A stretch of DNA of 64,000 nt from positions 620,001-684,000 of the forward strand of contig JBLWWJ010000002.1 of NCBI GenBank assembly GCA_048268005.1, read 5' to 3'. This document shows, one piece after another, positions 9,457 to 17,826 of the stretch (its first letter is position 1; each line of letters begins with the position of its first letter). The position numbers were made by a program, and so were the translations under genes. A model generated the notes under the pieces. That model did no database searches. It was not told the DNA's origin and saw only the letters and a program-made list of their open reading frames with translations. The DNA is from Ancylomarina sp048268005 (lineage in GTDB: Bacteria > Bacteroidota > Bacteroidia > Bacteroidales > Marinifilaceae).

Positions 9457-9948
9457 ATGAGTAGCGATTTTTACACACTTTCAATCTTACCCTATGCTGC
9501 AATTATCATTAAGATATGCAGGGCATATACCAACTCACAAGAGGATTTCGAAGACTATTATCAAGAGGTCTGCTTGCAGATTTGGAAGAGTCACGAGAAT
9601 TTTAGAGGACAATCGGAATGGTCCACATGGATTTACAGATTGTCTTTGAATGTGTGTCTAACCCTTTTGAAGAAAAAGAAGAATAATCACCAGCACTTCG
9701 CTTCTGATTATCTGCCGGCTGAAGCAATTGAAGATAGTCAGGTGTTTGCTGATGAAGATCTGCAGGAACTCTATAATGCCATCAGGCAATTATCTGAGTT
9801 GGACAGAGGGGTTATCTTGCTTTATCTGGAGGAGAAGAGCTATCAGGAAATCGCTGATATCATTGGCACCAATCCCAACAATATTGGTGTGCGTATTAAA
9901 CGAATTAAGGAACGCTTAAAAAAGATATTAGATGGAAAAGTCAATTGA
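9457..9948 (+). CDS. RNA polymerase ECF sigma factor
   Basis: A 163-residue sigma-70 family protein of the extracytoplasmic function group. Region 2 (about residues 15-75) contains EDFEDYYQEVCLQIWKSHENFRGQSEWSTWIYRLSLN, where the WSTWIYR block is the typical region 2.3-2.4 DNA-melting and -10 recognition stretch. Region 4 (about 100-155) contains LDRGVILLYLEEKSYQEIADIIG, the helix-turn-helix for the -35 element. No region 1 or 3 is present, as expected. Its last 17 bases overlap the start of the next gene, a membrane protein, so the two are translationally coupled and probably function together. Confidence 0.92.
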   Translation: MSSDFYTLSILPYAAIIIKICRAYTNSQEDFEDYYQEVCLQIWKSHENFRGQSEWSTWIYRLSLNVCLTLLKKKKNNHQHFASDYLPAEAIEDSQVFADEDLQELYNAIRQLSELDRGVILLYLEEKSYQEIADIIGTNPNNIGVRIKRIKERLKKILDGKVN

Positions 9949-10573
9949 GGAAATTTGGAATGAAGGGTTTTTAAAAAGCGATGCTTTGGTGGCACCTAAG
10001 TTGAATAACCTGTACAATCAAAAATCGACACATATCGTCGATAAATTTAAAAGAATGTTCAGAATAAACCTATATGCAATTGTTATTGGCTCCATAGTGT
10101 TTTTGATCGCATCTTTTCCCTTAGATATACCGGTTATGGGAATCGGTTATTTCTTTGTCCTAATTGCAATGGTTTTGGTTAACCAAAAACTATTTAAAAG
10201 CTTGATAAAACTTGATAAGAATCAGAGTAGTTACGATTATGTTAAAGCATTCGATATTTGGATGAAAGAGCAAATGAATGTGAATGCAAGGATGGCTCAA
10301 TTCTATTACCCCTTGTTCTTTTTATTCATGATGCTAGGCTTTTGGTTTTCCGATAACTTTCAGGAAATGATACAGGAAATATTAGGAAAGCCACATCAAA
10401 TCTACTTGGTAAATGGTATCCCTGTGTTTTGGGTATCTGGCCTAATTATTATCACTGGATTACTAGCCTATTTTGGTAAACGAATCTACAAATTTGATGT
10501 TGGATTGGTATATGGGCGTGAGCTTAAAAAGCTAGATGAGCTTATAACTGATATGGAAGAACTAAGGAGATAG
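9932..10573 (+). CDS. Membrane protein, candidate cognate regulator of the ECF sigma factor
   Basis: A 213-residue protein that I cannot place in a named family. The N-terminal 45 residues are soluble (SIEEIWNEGF... then KFKRMFRINL). Two hydrophobic pairs follow (about 47-67 with 70-88, and about 127-142 with 165-182), i.e. roughly four membrane segments, and a charged C-terminal tail contains KKLDELITDMEELRR. The gene overlaps the sigma gene by 17 bases, the arrangement usual for anti-sigma factors. No zinc-binding anti-sigma motif (HxxxCxxC) or FecR-like domain is visible, so if it is an anti-sigma factor it is of a non-canonical type. The short N-terminal cytosolic segment would be the candidate sigma-binding part. 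Confidence 0.7.
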   Translation: MEKSIEEIWNEGFLKSDALVAPKLNNLYNQKSTHIVDKFKRMFRINLYAIVIGSIVFLIASFPLDIPVMGIGYFFVLIAMVLVNQKLFKSLIKLDKNQSSYDYVKAFDIWMKEQMNVNARMAQFYYPLFFLFMMLGFWFSDNFQEMIQEILGKPHQIYLVNGIPVFWVSGLIIITGLLAYFGKRIYKFDVGLVYGRELKKLDELITDMEELRR

Positions 10574-10620
10574 TTTTTGGGATAAGATGAATTGTATAGG
10601 GAATATTAAATTGAAAGTGT

Positions 10621-11064
10621 ATGACAATTGAGAAATTAAGAAATATAGAGGGGCTAGATGAGGATAAGCGATTACTAAAAGCCTACAAAAGAATGCAAGC
10701 TTTAATTGAGGCGCTGACAACAAGAGAGATTCCCCCTGAAATATTGAAGACGATTAATACCGATATTAAAAAAATCAACACCTTTTCAGGTTCACAAATA
10801 GAGCTGAGAAAATGCCTGAGAAAAAGCTATTCTCAAACTCTAAGATTACTTGAAAAGAAATTGGGATGGGTGACTAAAGATCATTATCGCAATTTGTGGC
10901 TGTCCATAGGTGTCGCTTTGGGAGTCGCCTTTTCTGCCTCATTCGACAATAATGGAATGGGCTTGATTATTGGAATAGCTGTTGGAATCACAGTTGGCAT
11001 GAACCTGGATAAAAAAGCTGCCCAATCAGGCAAACAACTCGATTTATCAGCAAGTAGCTGTTAA
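10621..11064 (+). CDS. Small membrane protein, unknown function
   Basis: A 147-residue protein. Residues 1-90 are helical and highly charged (Lys/Glu/Arg-rich, coiled-coil-like). They are followed by a pair of glycine-rich hydrophobic segments (about 96-108 and 113-127, with GLIIGIAVGITVGMNL resembling a glycine-zipper hairpin) and a short polar tail. No family is recognised. It lies 47 bases after the sigma-linked membrane protein and before a terminator, so it is likely the third gene of the sigma operon. Confidence 0.6.
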   Translation: MTIEKLRNIEGLDEDKRLLKAYKRMQALIEALTTREIPPEILKTINTDIKKINTFSGSQIELRKCLRKSYSQTLRLLEKKLGWVTKDHYRNLWLSIGVALGVAFSASFDNNGMGLIIGIAVGITVGMNLDKKAAQSGKQLDLSASSC

Positions 11065-11083
11065 GAAAAAAACGTTAATAAAG

Positions 11084-11113
11084 AGCCGAGGGATACTAAT
11101 CCTTCGGCTTTTT
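11084..11113 (+). terminator. Rho-independent terminator of the sigma operon
   Basis: The 11-bp stem (agccgagggat paired with atccttcggct, one G-U), four-base loop and T-run begin 20 bases after the stop at 11064. This separates the sigma operon from the transglutaminase-like gene. Confidence 0.88.
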
Positions 11114-11210
11114 ATATGTGAGTTGTTTATAATGAATCTATTATAATTAGAATACTGTGGAGTTTAATAAGTTATTCTTAAATTAGAGTTAACCTAATAA
11201 TAATATTGCA

Positions 11211-12368
11211 ATGAAAAGAATCTTTTTGTTAATTCTACTAATAAGCTTTTCTGTTATTATAAAAGCTCAGAAGCATAGTGAGTATATATATGTTGATAGG
11301 CTTATGCTTCAAATTAATGATTCCTCTATTTATTCCACTCACGATATTGCAAGTTATATTAATAAAAAATTTTTCACACAAAAAGAAAAAGCGCGTGCCA
11401 TATTCATATGGGTGGCTGAAAATATCGAATATGATTATAAAAATATGTATTCTGATTCAAGTTTGAATAGTGATGAAATATTAAAAAATCGGAAAGGCGT
11501 TTGTCGCGATTATATAAGGTTGTATGCTGAGATTGCTAAAAAAGTTGGTCTTAAAACATATAATATAACAGGATATACAAGAAAAATGAAACGTATCAAT
11601 TATGATATGCATGCCTGGTGTGCTGTCATGCTTGATTCAATGTGGTATTTTATTGATCCTACATGGGGATCGGGTTATTTAAAAAACAACCGCTATGTTA
11701 AGGAGGTTAATAATGATTATTTTATGGTAAAGCCGGGTCGCTTTATAAAAACCCATATTCCTTTTGATCCATTATGGCAATTTTCGAATTATCCAATTAC
11801 AAAATTGGAATTTCAAAATAGAAAATGGAAATCAAAAAATAAGGAAGTGTTTTTTAATTTTATCGACACTCTAAAACGATATGATCATCAAACTGAAATT
11901 GAGCGATTATTAAATACTGCGTATAGAATAAAGAATAATGGTATCTCTAGTTATATAGATTACTACAATTTAAATCAACTGAAAATAAGAATAAAAAATA
12001 TTTATGATAGAAAAGCCGTAGAGCAATATAATATAGCCTTGAAATATTTTAATGATGCAATAATCTTATCGAATAAATACATAACCTATAGAAATAAGTA
12101 CTATTTACCTTATAAGAGTGATGCGAATATTAAACAAATGCTTAACGATATTGAAGATTCACTAATTTTATCGCAGAACCAATTAAAGCTTATTAAAAAT
12201 AAATCTTCAAGTTTGAAAGTTAACATAGATTATTTAAATAGGTTCATTAATATTGAGCTTAATGATTTAAATGAGACTAAGAAGGATTTAGGTAAATACC
12301 TTATGATTGCTAAGAAGTACAGGCAAAATTTATCTCTAAATAAAGAATTGAAATCGACTAATAAGTAA
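11211..12368 (+). CDS. Secreted transglutaminase-like cysteine protease-fold protein
   Basis: A 385-residue protein with a signal peptide (residues 1-19, ending KAQ). The transglutaminase core lies at about 40-155: RKGVCRDY (Cys98), MHAWCAV (His134) and WYFIDPTWG (Asp149) form a complete Cys-His-Asp triad. The closest style is the transglutaminase/protease-like family related to the kyphoscoliosis-peptidase type domain. The C-terminal 200 residues are Asn/Lys/Ile-rich and helical with no recognised domain. It would act in the periplasm or outside the cell; substrate unknown. The codon use is noticeably more A/T-rich than in the flanking ilv genes, which fits a poorly conserved accessory gene. 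The next small gene follows after 48 bases. Confidence 0.75.
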   Translation: MKRIFLLILLISFSVIIKAQKHSEYIYVDRLMLQINDSSIYSTHDIASYINKKFFTQKEKARAIFIWVAENIEYDYKNMYSDSSLNSDEILKNRKGVCRDYIRLYAEIAKKVGLKTYNITGYTRKMKRINYDMHAWCAVMLDSMWYFIDPTWGSGYLKNNRYVKEVNNDYFMVKPGRFIKTHIPFDPLWQFSNYPITKLEFQNRKWKSKNKEVFFNFIDTLKRYDHQTEIERLLNTAYRIKNNGISSYIDYYNLNQLKIRIKNIYDRKAVEQYNIALKYFNDAIILSNKYITYRNKYYLPYKSDANIKQMLNDIEDSLILSQNQLKLIKNKSSSLKVNIDYLNRFINIELNDLNETKKDLGKYLMIAKKYRQNLSLNKELKSTNK

Positions 12369-12416
12369 CCTTACTTTTAGGATATATGGATTCTGAAAAA
12401 CGAAATAATCAAGCAG

Positions 12417-12698
12417 ATGAGTAGTGCAGGACATATTTTAGATATGATTATTAGAATGAGACAAAATCGTTCTATAAGAACATCCAGTAAGCAAAAGTTC
12501 AGATCGAATAATCGAGAGGCAGCACATAGAGATAATGGTGCTGAAGCTTTGCGTTACAAAATGGTTTCGATGGAGAAGCTTGAGAAAATAAAAAAGGGCA
12601 TTAGAGAGAAGGCTCGCACAGAGCAAAGGATACTTATTGTAACATGTATTGTTACTGCTGTTCTTGTGATTGCTTTAATGCTTATTGTCTTTGTCTAA
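12417..12698 (+). CDS. Small single-pass membrane protein, unknown
   Basis: A 93-residue protein with a strongly basic, polar N-terminal 65 residues (many Arg, Asn, Lys; MEKLEKIKKGIREKARTEQ just before the membrane) and one C-terminal transmembrane helix (about 71-92, ending LMLIVFV). The topology is probably N-in with a tail anchor. No family is recognised. It lies between the transglutaminase-like gene and a secreted OB-fold-like protein, all on the same strand with short spacers, so a small operon is plausible. Confidence 0.55.
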   Translation: MSSAGHILDMIIRMRQNRSIRTSSKQKFRSNNREAAHRDNGAEALRYKMVSMEKLEKIKKGIREKARTEQRILIVTCIVTAVLVIALMLIVFV

Positions 12699-12717
12699 AA
12701 ATTTTAAATCAGAATAA

Positions 12718-13260
12718 ATGAAAATAAAGATCACTCTAATTAGTCTGTTTTTATTATTTGTTTTTGCCAGTATAGCTCAGCAGTCAGCAGAACTATACAC
12801 AAAAATTTCGCTTGATGAATTAATTGAAAAAGCCGAACAATACGAAAATAAAAAGGTTGAAGTTATTGGGCTTGTTATTCATATTTGTAGTTTGGATGCA
12901 AAGAAGATGAAACTTAAATCACCTTCTGGCGCAATTGTTAAGATTTTGCCCAATAAAGCGGATGAATACTTCGATTCAGCTTTGAAAAAACAAGTGGTAT
13001 GTGTCCAAGGTGTGGTGGAAATTTCACGTATCGAGAAGGCCGAAATAGATAAGGTGGAAAAGGAAAAAACTTTGCTCTGTCATATCGATAATACCCCATG
13101 TAAGGATAAGGAGTGGATTAACAATAAAATAGAATCAGGCACTGATATTACGATTGTGAAAAAAGACATAGCCAGATTGAGAAAGTTAATGCACGATAGT
13201 GGGAAGGATTATGTGGTTTGCATTTGTATTCGAGCCGAGAATATCGTTTTATTGGACTAA
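12718..13260 (+). CDS. Exported hypothetical protein with OB-fold-like domain
   Basis: A 180-residue protein with a signal peptide (residues 1-20, ending IAQ-QS). Residues about 27-105 (SLDELIEKAEQYENKKVEVIG...VVCVQGVVEI) have the alternating strand pattern and 'x-V-x-G-x-V' words of an OB-fold, as in tRNA_anti-like secreted proteins of Bacteroidota. There are three Cys in the mature part before the C-terminus and a C-terminal VVCICIRAENIVLL strand. Function unknown. The gene starts 19 bases after the small membrane protein gene. No terminator is evident right after it. Confidence 0.6.
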   Translation: MKIKITLISLFLLFVFASIAQQSAELYTKISLDELIEKAEQYENKKVEVIGLVIHICSLDAKKMKLKSPSGAIVKILPNKADEYFDSALKKQVVCVQGVVEISRIEKAEIDKVEKEKTLLCHIDNTPCKDKEWINNKIESGTDITIVKKDIARLRKLMHDSGKDYVVCICIRAENIVLLD

Positions 13261-13514
13261 AGCCAGATACTGGGAAACATGTAGAGATAAAAATAGCCCT
13301 CTTTTTTATTTTAAAGCCTAGGGAGATGATATTGGAACCATTATTTGATTCAGTTTAGTATTTAAATAATCGTTATTATTCCATGAAAATGAGTAGTGAA
13401 TATCTTATTTTAAAGAAATTTGTTTTTAGATAAGAAAGCCTATGTATACTGGTGTTTCTATATGCTATTTAGAATTTTGTTTGTTGCTTAAAGCAGGTTT
13501 GGGAATCGTAGGAT

Positions 13515-13546
13515 TTGGAAATAAAAGATTTTATCACATATATTTG
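13515..13546 (+). promoter_or_regulatory. Candidate Bacteroidota-type promoter for the ilv leader
   Basis: The spacer 13261-13665 has no gene. Near its end a TATATTTG box (13539-13546) matches the Bacteroidota -7 consensus TAnnTTTG, and a TTG lies 21 bases upstream (13515-13517), close to the usual 19-21 spacing. A second TATATTTG is at 13552-13559 without a good upstream partner. The first leader peptide ATG follows about 120 bases later. This is a pattern match only. Confidence 0.4.
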
Positions 13547-13665
13547 TGGCATATATTTGTCAACGTAATCAGATCGAGAGAGTGATTGTAAAGGTTCGTT
13601 GACAAGATTAAAACAAAAATGATTTCAGTCATAAGATCAGAAATCCAAAAATAAAAAAAAGCAAT

Positions 13666-13749
13666 ATGCAATTGACAGCAGTCATTATTATTAACGTCAT
13701 TATTCGCGTCCTAATTGGACATGAATCGAGGTTGTGCATATTTAATTAA
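13666..13749 (+). CDS. ilv leader peptide 1 (attenuator-controlling)
   Basis: A 27-codon ORF starting MQLTAVIIINVIIRVLIG and ending in a TAA 27 bases before an intrinsic terminator. It has seven Ile, three Val and three Leu codons, the three end products of the ilv/leu pathway. This enrichment, with the terminator directly downstream and ilvD as first structural gene, is the textbook form of a transcription-attenuation leader: ribosome stalling at Ile/Val/Leu codons under starvation would favour antitermination. A purine-rich stretch near codons 20-23 (gaatcgagg) could partly pair with the terminator's left arm, though less well than in leader 2. Coding function is inferred from composition and position. 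Confidence 0.82.
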   Translation: MQLTAVIIINVIIRVLIGHESRLCIFN

Positions 13750-13776
13750 ACGAAACAAGTTTTACAAAATATTCAA

Positions 13777-13807
13777 AGCCTCTTCCGAAACGAAGGGGCT
13801 TTTTTTT
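13777..13807 (+). terminator. Attenuator 1 of the ilv operon
   Basis: The stem agcctcttc pairs with gaaggggct (nine pairs, one G-U) across a six-base loop and is followed by a T-run. It lies between leader peptide 1 and leader peptide 2, so it cannot be the end of a normal gene; it is best read as a conditional terminator. Confidence 0.88.
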
Positions 13808-13822
13808 AGATCAGATTATTGT

Positions 13823-13912
13823 ATGTTATCAAGTAAGCTAGTCATTATCGTCATTATTATGGTCATCGTCATTATTAGAATGAGGATGAGGGAAGGCGTG
13901 CACACACAATAA
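13823..13912 (+). CDS. ilv leader peptide 2 (attenuator-controlling)
   Basis: A 29-codon ORF starting 16 bases after the first T-run. Codons 7-18 read VIIVIIMVIVII, an uninterrupted tract of Val, Ile and one Met. In total there are five Val, seven Ile and two Leu codons. The stop is 22 bases before a second intrinsic terminator. Within its last codons (13891-13898, ggaaggcg) is a near copy of the terminator's right arm, able to pair with the left arm and act as antiterminator. A ribosome stalled in the Val/Ile tract would leave this segment free, while one reaching the stop would cover it. This fits classical attenuation well. Confidence 0.87.
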   Translation: MLSSKLVIIVIIMVIVIIRMRMREGVHTQ

Positions 13913-13934
13913 TTCGAACTAACGAAATTATGAG

Positions 13935-13966
13935 CGCTCTTCCCCAAACGGAAGGGCGTTTTTTTT
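13935..13966 (+). terminator. Attenuator 2 of the ilv operon
   Basis: The stem cgctcttcc pairs with ggaagggcg (nine pairs, one G-U) over loop ccaaac and is followed by eight T. It is about 110 bases upstream of ilvD and directly after leader peptide 2. Its sequence closely resembles attenuator 1 and the leuA attenuator at 20256. Confidence 0.9.
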
Positions 13967-13984
13967 GCTCCAATCTTGCTACTG

Positions 13985-14002
13985 TCCCGATAGTTATCGG
14001 GA
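13985..14002. repeat. CCCGA-type palindrome in ilvD leader
   Basis: TCCCGATA-gt-TATCGGGA is a perfect 8-bp-arm palindrome between attenuator 2 and ilvD, embedded in a wider imperfect inverted repeat (cttgctact...agtaagcaag). Related CCCGA..TCGGG palindromes with a nearby gtcga word occur at 21938 and 25628, suggesting an interspersed repeat family. Confidence 0.7.
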
Positions 14003-14077
14003 GGAGTCGAAGTAAGCAAGAGGAGTAAAGAACTAGTCAAGATAAAACGAAACGACAACAATAAAATATTAACCAAA

Positions 14078-15913
14078 ATGTATAAAAACCAATTACGTAG
14101 CAGCCACACAACAGAGGGCAGACGCATGGCAGGAGCCAGAAGTCTATGGCGTGCCAATGGCATGAAAGAAGAGATGTTCGGGAAGCCAGTGATTGCTATC
14201 GTGAATTCATTTTCTCAGTTTGTACCTGGTCATGCACACTTGCAGAATGTAGGGCAAATGGTGAAAAAGCAGATTGAGAAATCGGGCTACTTCGCTGCCG
14301 AATTCAATACCATTGCCATTGACGATGGTATCGCCATGGGGCACGATGGGATGCTCTATTCGCTACCATCACGCGAGGTGATTGCTGATAGCGTGGAGTA
14401 TGTGTGTAATGCGCACAAGGTTGATGCGATGATTTGCATATCAAACTGTGACAAGATTACTCCGGGCATGATGATGGCCGCTATGCGCTTGAATATCCCA
14501 ACTGTATTTGTGTCGGGAGGCCCAATGGAGGCTGGTGAATCGAAGGGTGAAAAGCTCGATTTGGTTGATGCCATGGTTAAGGCTGGAGACGATAGCGTAA
14601 GCGATGAACGTCTACAGGAAATTGAAGAATCAGCTTGCCCGACTTGTGGATCTTGCTCAGGTATGTTTACTGCTAACTCGATGAACTGCTTGAACGAAGC
14701 ATTAGGTTTAGCTCTACCTGGGAACGGCACATTATTGGCAACTCACAAGCTGCGTCAAGATTTGTTTTTGGAAGCTGCGGATTGTATCGTGAAGATAACA
14801 GATGCCTACTACAGACAGGGAGACTCTTCAGTTCTGCCAAGATCAGTTGCAACACGTGAGTCTTTCAAAAATGCAATGACACTAGATATTGCTATGGGAG
14901 GATCAACCAATACCGTACTTCATTTATTGGCGATTGCCCACGAGGCAGAGCTTGATTTTACAATGAAAGACATGGATGACTTGTCGCGAAAAACACCAAA
15001 CCTGTGTAAGGTGGCGCCCAATTCTGACAAATATTATATCGAAGATGTGAACCGCGCAGGTGGTATTATGAGCATTCTGGCCGAGCTTGCCAAAGGTGGA
15101 CTTTTGAACACTGAAGTGGGGCGAGTTGATCAGAAAAGTTTGAAGACAGCTCTTGCAGAATTTGACTTGACAGCTGAAAGCTTGACTGAAAAAGCGAAGC
15201 AAATGTTCTACGCAGCACCAGGTAGAACTGGTCGTAACCTGACCTTTGCTTCACAAAATTCACAGTACAAGCAGGTGGATGCTGACAGAGAAAAAGGTTG
15301 TATTCGAAGTATGGCAAATGCATACACACAAGATGGTGGTTTGGCTGTTCTCTTTGGAAATATTGCTCCTGATGGTTGTGTGGTGAAAACGGCAGGTGTA
15401 GCCGAAGAGGTTTTCAACTTCACAGGAATAGCTAAGGTTTATCATTCACAGCGAGATGCTTGTGAAGCCATTCTCACCAAGCAAGTAAATGCCGGCGATG
15501 TGGTGGTAATCAAGTTCGAAGGCCCATCTGGCGGACCAGGCATGCAGGAAATGTTATATCCAACCTCTTACCTGAAAGCCATGGGATTGGGAGCCAAATG
15601 TGCACTGATTACCGATGGTCGCTTTTCGGGAGGAACTTCAGGATTATCCATTGGACATGTCTCGCCGGAAGCTTCAGCGGGTGGCGCCATTGCCCTGATT
15701 AAGGAAGGAGATAAAATCGAAATTAGCATTCCCAACCGTAGTCTGAATATTTGTATTTCGGATGATGAGTTGGAGGCCAGAAGAAAAGAAGAAGAAGCCT
15801 TTGGCGATAAAGCTTTCACACCAAGAGGAAGAGGTCGAGTCGTTTCGAAAGCCTTACAAGCCTACTCAAAACTGGTTAGCTCAGCAGATAAAGGAGCCGT
15901 AAGACAATTATAA
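14078..15913 (+). CDS. ilvD: Dihydroxy-acid dehydratase
   Basis: A 611-residue IlvD/Edd family dehydratase. It converts 2,3-dihydroxy-isovalerate and 2,3-dihydroxy-3-methylvalerate to the 2-oxo acids, the third shared step of valine and isoleucine synthesis. Signatures: TTEGRRMAGARSLWRANGM at the N-terminus, NSFSQFVPGHAHL, ISNCDKITPGM and SACPTCGSCSGMF (Fe-S cluster cysteines), then ATRESFKNAM and the C-terminal GRFSGGTSG. It is the first structural gene after the two tandem attenuators and is followed by ilvB after 112 bases. The spacer to ilvB contains degenerate 'ggttaaag' words like the heptamer arrays further down. Length is normal. Confidence 0.97.
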   Translation: MYKNQLRSSHTTEGRRMAGARSLWRANGMKEEMFGKPVIAIVNSFSQFVPGHAHLQNVGQMVKKQIEKSGYFAAEFNTIAIDDGIAMGHDGMLYSLPSREVIADSVEYVCNAHKVDAMICISNCDKITPGMMMAAMRLNIPTVFVSGGPMEAGESKGEKLDLVDAMVKAGDDSVSDERLQEIEESACPTCGSCSGMFTANSMNCLNEALGLALPGNGTLLATHKLRQDLFLEAADCIVKITDAYYRQGDSSVLPRSVATRESFKNAMTLDIAMGGSTNTVLHLLAIAHEAELDFTMKDMDDLSRKTPNLCKVAPNSDKYYIEDVNRAGGIMSILAELAKGGLLNTEVGRVDQKSLKTALAEFDLTAESLTEKAKQMFYAAPGRTGRNLTFASQNSQYKQVDADREKGCIRSMANAYTQDGGLAVLFGNIAPDGCVVKTAGVAEEVFNFTGIAKVYHSQRDACEAILTKQVNAGDVVVIKFEGPSGGPGMQEMLYPTSYLKAMGLGAKCALITDGRFSGGTSGLSIGHVSPEASAGGAIALIKEGDKIEISIPNRSLNICISDDELEARRKEEEAFGDKAFTPRGRGRVVSKALQAYSKLVSSADKGAVRQL

Positions 15914-16025
15914 ATTAAGGTTAAAGTATTTAAGGATAAAGGTTAAAGTGATGATTAGATGATGTGGAGATGTGAGGAGAAATGATTCACGAGTGACTAT
16001 TGACCAATGACAAAAAACAAATAGG

Positions 16026-17762
16026 ATGGAAGTAGCAACAAAAATTCAAAATACAGATAGGACGTGTAAAACAACTGAACATTTATCAGGAGCTGAGATA
16101 TTGGTTCGAAGCTTGATTGAAGAAGATGTAGATAGCATATTTGGATATATAGGTGGAGCGATTATGCCAGTTTACGATGCCTTATACGATCATCAGGAAG
16201 AATTACAGCATTACCAGGCGCGTCACGAACAAGGGGCAACGCATGCGGCTCAAGCTTATGCGCGAATCAGTAAAAAGCCAGGTGTTTGTTTCACGACATC
16301 GGGACCTGGAGCCACCAATGTGTTAACAGGATTGGCTGATGCCTATCTGGATTCAACCCCACTTGTAATTATTACGGGTCAGGTTGCTAGCGGCTTTTTG
16401 GGTTCGGATGCTTTTCAGGAAACCAACATGATTGGTTTATCTATGCCGGTTACAAAATGGAATTTCCAAATAACCAGAGCTGATGAAATTGCAGAGGTTA
16501 TGGCCAAGGCATTTTATATCGCACGTACAGGCCGACCAGGTCCTGTATTGATTGATATCACAAAGGATGCACAAATTGCGACAACAGATTATAAATATAA
16601 GAAGTGTGAGCAAATTCGTTCGTATCAACCTATGCCCGAACTAGACATCAATCAGGTTGAGGCGGCAGCCAAATTAATCAATGGAGCAAAGAAACCTTTA
16701 TTGCTTGCTGGACAGGGAATTCTGTTGTCTGGAGCAGAAAAGGAGTTGATGACTTTTGTTGAGAAAACGCAGACACCTGTTGCTTGTACCCTGTTGGGCT
16801 TATCATCTTTTCCTACAGATCATCCACTGTATGTTGGGATGTTGGGAATGCATGGTAATTATGGACCGAATATCAACACCAACGAATGTGATGTTTTGAT
16901 AGCGGTTGGTATGCGTTTCGATGATAGAGTAACGGGTGATACATCTAAATATGCCAAGCAGGCTAAGATTATTCATATCGATATCGATCGCTCGGAGCAT
17001 AACAAAAATATAAAGGTTGATGTTCCCGTATTGGCTGATGCCAAGCAAGCTTTGACTGCCTTGAATGAATTGGTTCGTGGAAATGTTAAGCCTGAGTGGA
17101 TGAAGACTTTCAAGGATTTCTATCAACTTGAATTTGATAAGGTGATTAAGAAACAAGCTTATTCTGACAGAGAGCAAATTAATATGGCTGAAGTCGTTCG
17201 AACAGTTTCTGAGCAAACGAATGGAGAAGCTGTTTTGTGTACTGATGTCGGTCAGCATCAAATGACAAGTGCAAGATACTTTGGATTTAAAAAGCCGAAT
17301 ACACAGATAACTTCTGGTGGTTTAGGAACTATGGGATTTGGTTTACCAGCAGCTATTGGAGCTCAAATAGGTGATAAAGATGCTAAAGTTGTTTCCATAT
17401 CCGGTGATGGTGGTTTTCAGATGACTTTGCAGGAATTGGCTGTGATTAGACAATACAATTTGCCGGTTAAAACTATCGTTTTGAATAACTCATTCCTGGG
17501 AATGGTACGACAGTGGCAAGACTTATTTTTCGATCAGCGATTTTCTTGTACCCGATTGGATAACCCTGATTTTGTAAAGATTGTTGAAGGATACGGAATA
17601 CAAGCCAAAAGAGTCAGTAAACGTGAAGAATTAGATGAGGCAATTAAAGAAATGTTGGAGTCGCCAAACGCTTACTTTTTGGAAGTTGTTGTAGAAACAG
17701 AGTCTAATGTATTACCCATGATCGCACCAGGAGCCGCTGTTTCTGAGATGAGGCTGGAGTAA
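16026..17762 (+). CDS. ilvB: Acetolactate synthase, large catalytic subunit
   Basis: A 578-residue thiamine-diphosphate enzyme that condenses two pyruvates to acetolactate, or pyruvate with 2-oxobutyrate to acetohydroxybutyrate, the first common step of Val/Ile/Leu synthesis. Domain order: TPP pyrimidine-binding (about 25-190, YIGGAIMPVYDAL with the catalytic-Glu region RHEQGATHAAQAYAR), central domain (about 215-345) and TPP/Mg binding (about 400-550, ISGDGGFQMTLQE and NNSFLGMVRQWQ). The motif GDGGF...N is the metal-TPP site. The regulatory small subunit gene follows after 64 bases. Confidence 0.97.
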   Translation: MEVATKIQNTDRTCKTTEHLSGAEILVRSLIEEDVDSIFGYIGGAIMPVYDALYDHQEELQHYQARHEQGATHAAQAYARISKKPGVCFTTSGPGATNVLTGLADAYLDSTPLVIITGQVASGFLGSDAFQETNMIGLSMPVTKWNFQITRADEIAEVMAKAFYIARTGRPGPVLIDITKDAQIATTDYKYKKCEQIRSYQPMPELDINQVEAAAKLINGAKKPLLLAGQGILLSGAEKELMTFVEKTQTPVACTLLGLSSFPTDHPLYVGMLGMHGNYGPNINTNECDVLIAVGMRFDDRVTGDTSKYAKQAKIIHIDIDRSEHNKNIKVDVPVLADAKQALTALNELVRGNVKPEWMKTFKDFYQLEFDKVIKKQAYSDREQINMAEVVRTVSEQTNGEAVLCTDVGQHQMTSARYFGFKKPNTQITSGGLGTMGFGLPAAIGAQIGDKDAKVVSISGDGGFQMTLQELAVIRQYNLPVKTIVLNNSFLGMVRQWQDLFFDQRFSCTRLDNPDFVKIVEGYGIQAKRVSKREELDEAIKEMLESPNAYFLEVVVETESNVLPMIAPGAAVSEMRLE

Positions 17763-17826
17763 GGTCAAAAAAGTCGAAAGATCATAATGTCAAAAAGTCT
17801 GAAAAAGGCAATTAAAATATAAAGAG

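Noticed and set aside
13715..13912. A single 65-codon ORF spanning both ilv leaders
   Set aside because: It uses an ATG inside leader 1 in another frame and runs through the first terminator; the leader 2 start at 13823 fits spacing and composition better.
15568..15819. Antisense ORFs inside ilvD, and similar overlaps in other genes
   Set aside because: They are shadows of strongly conserved genes and show no family features.
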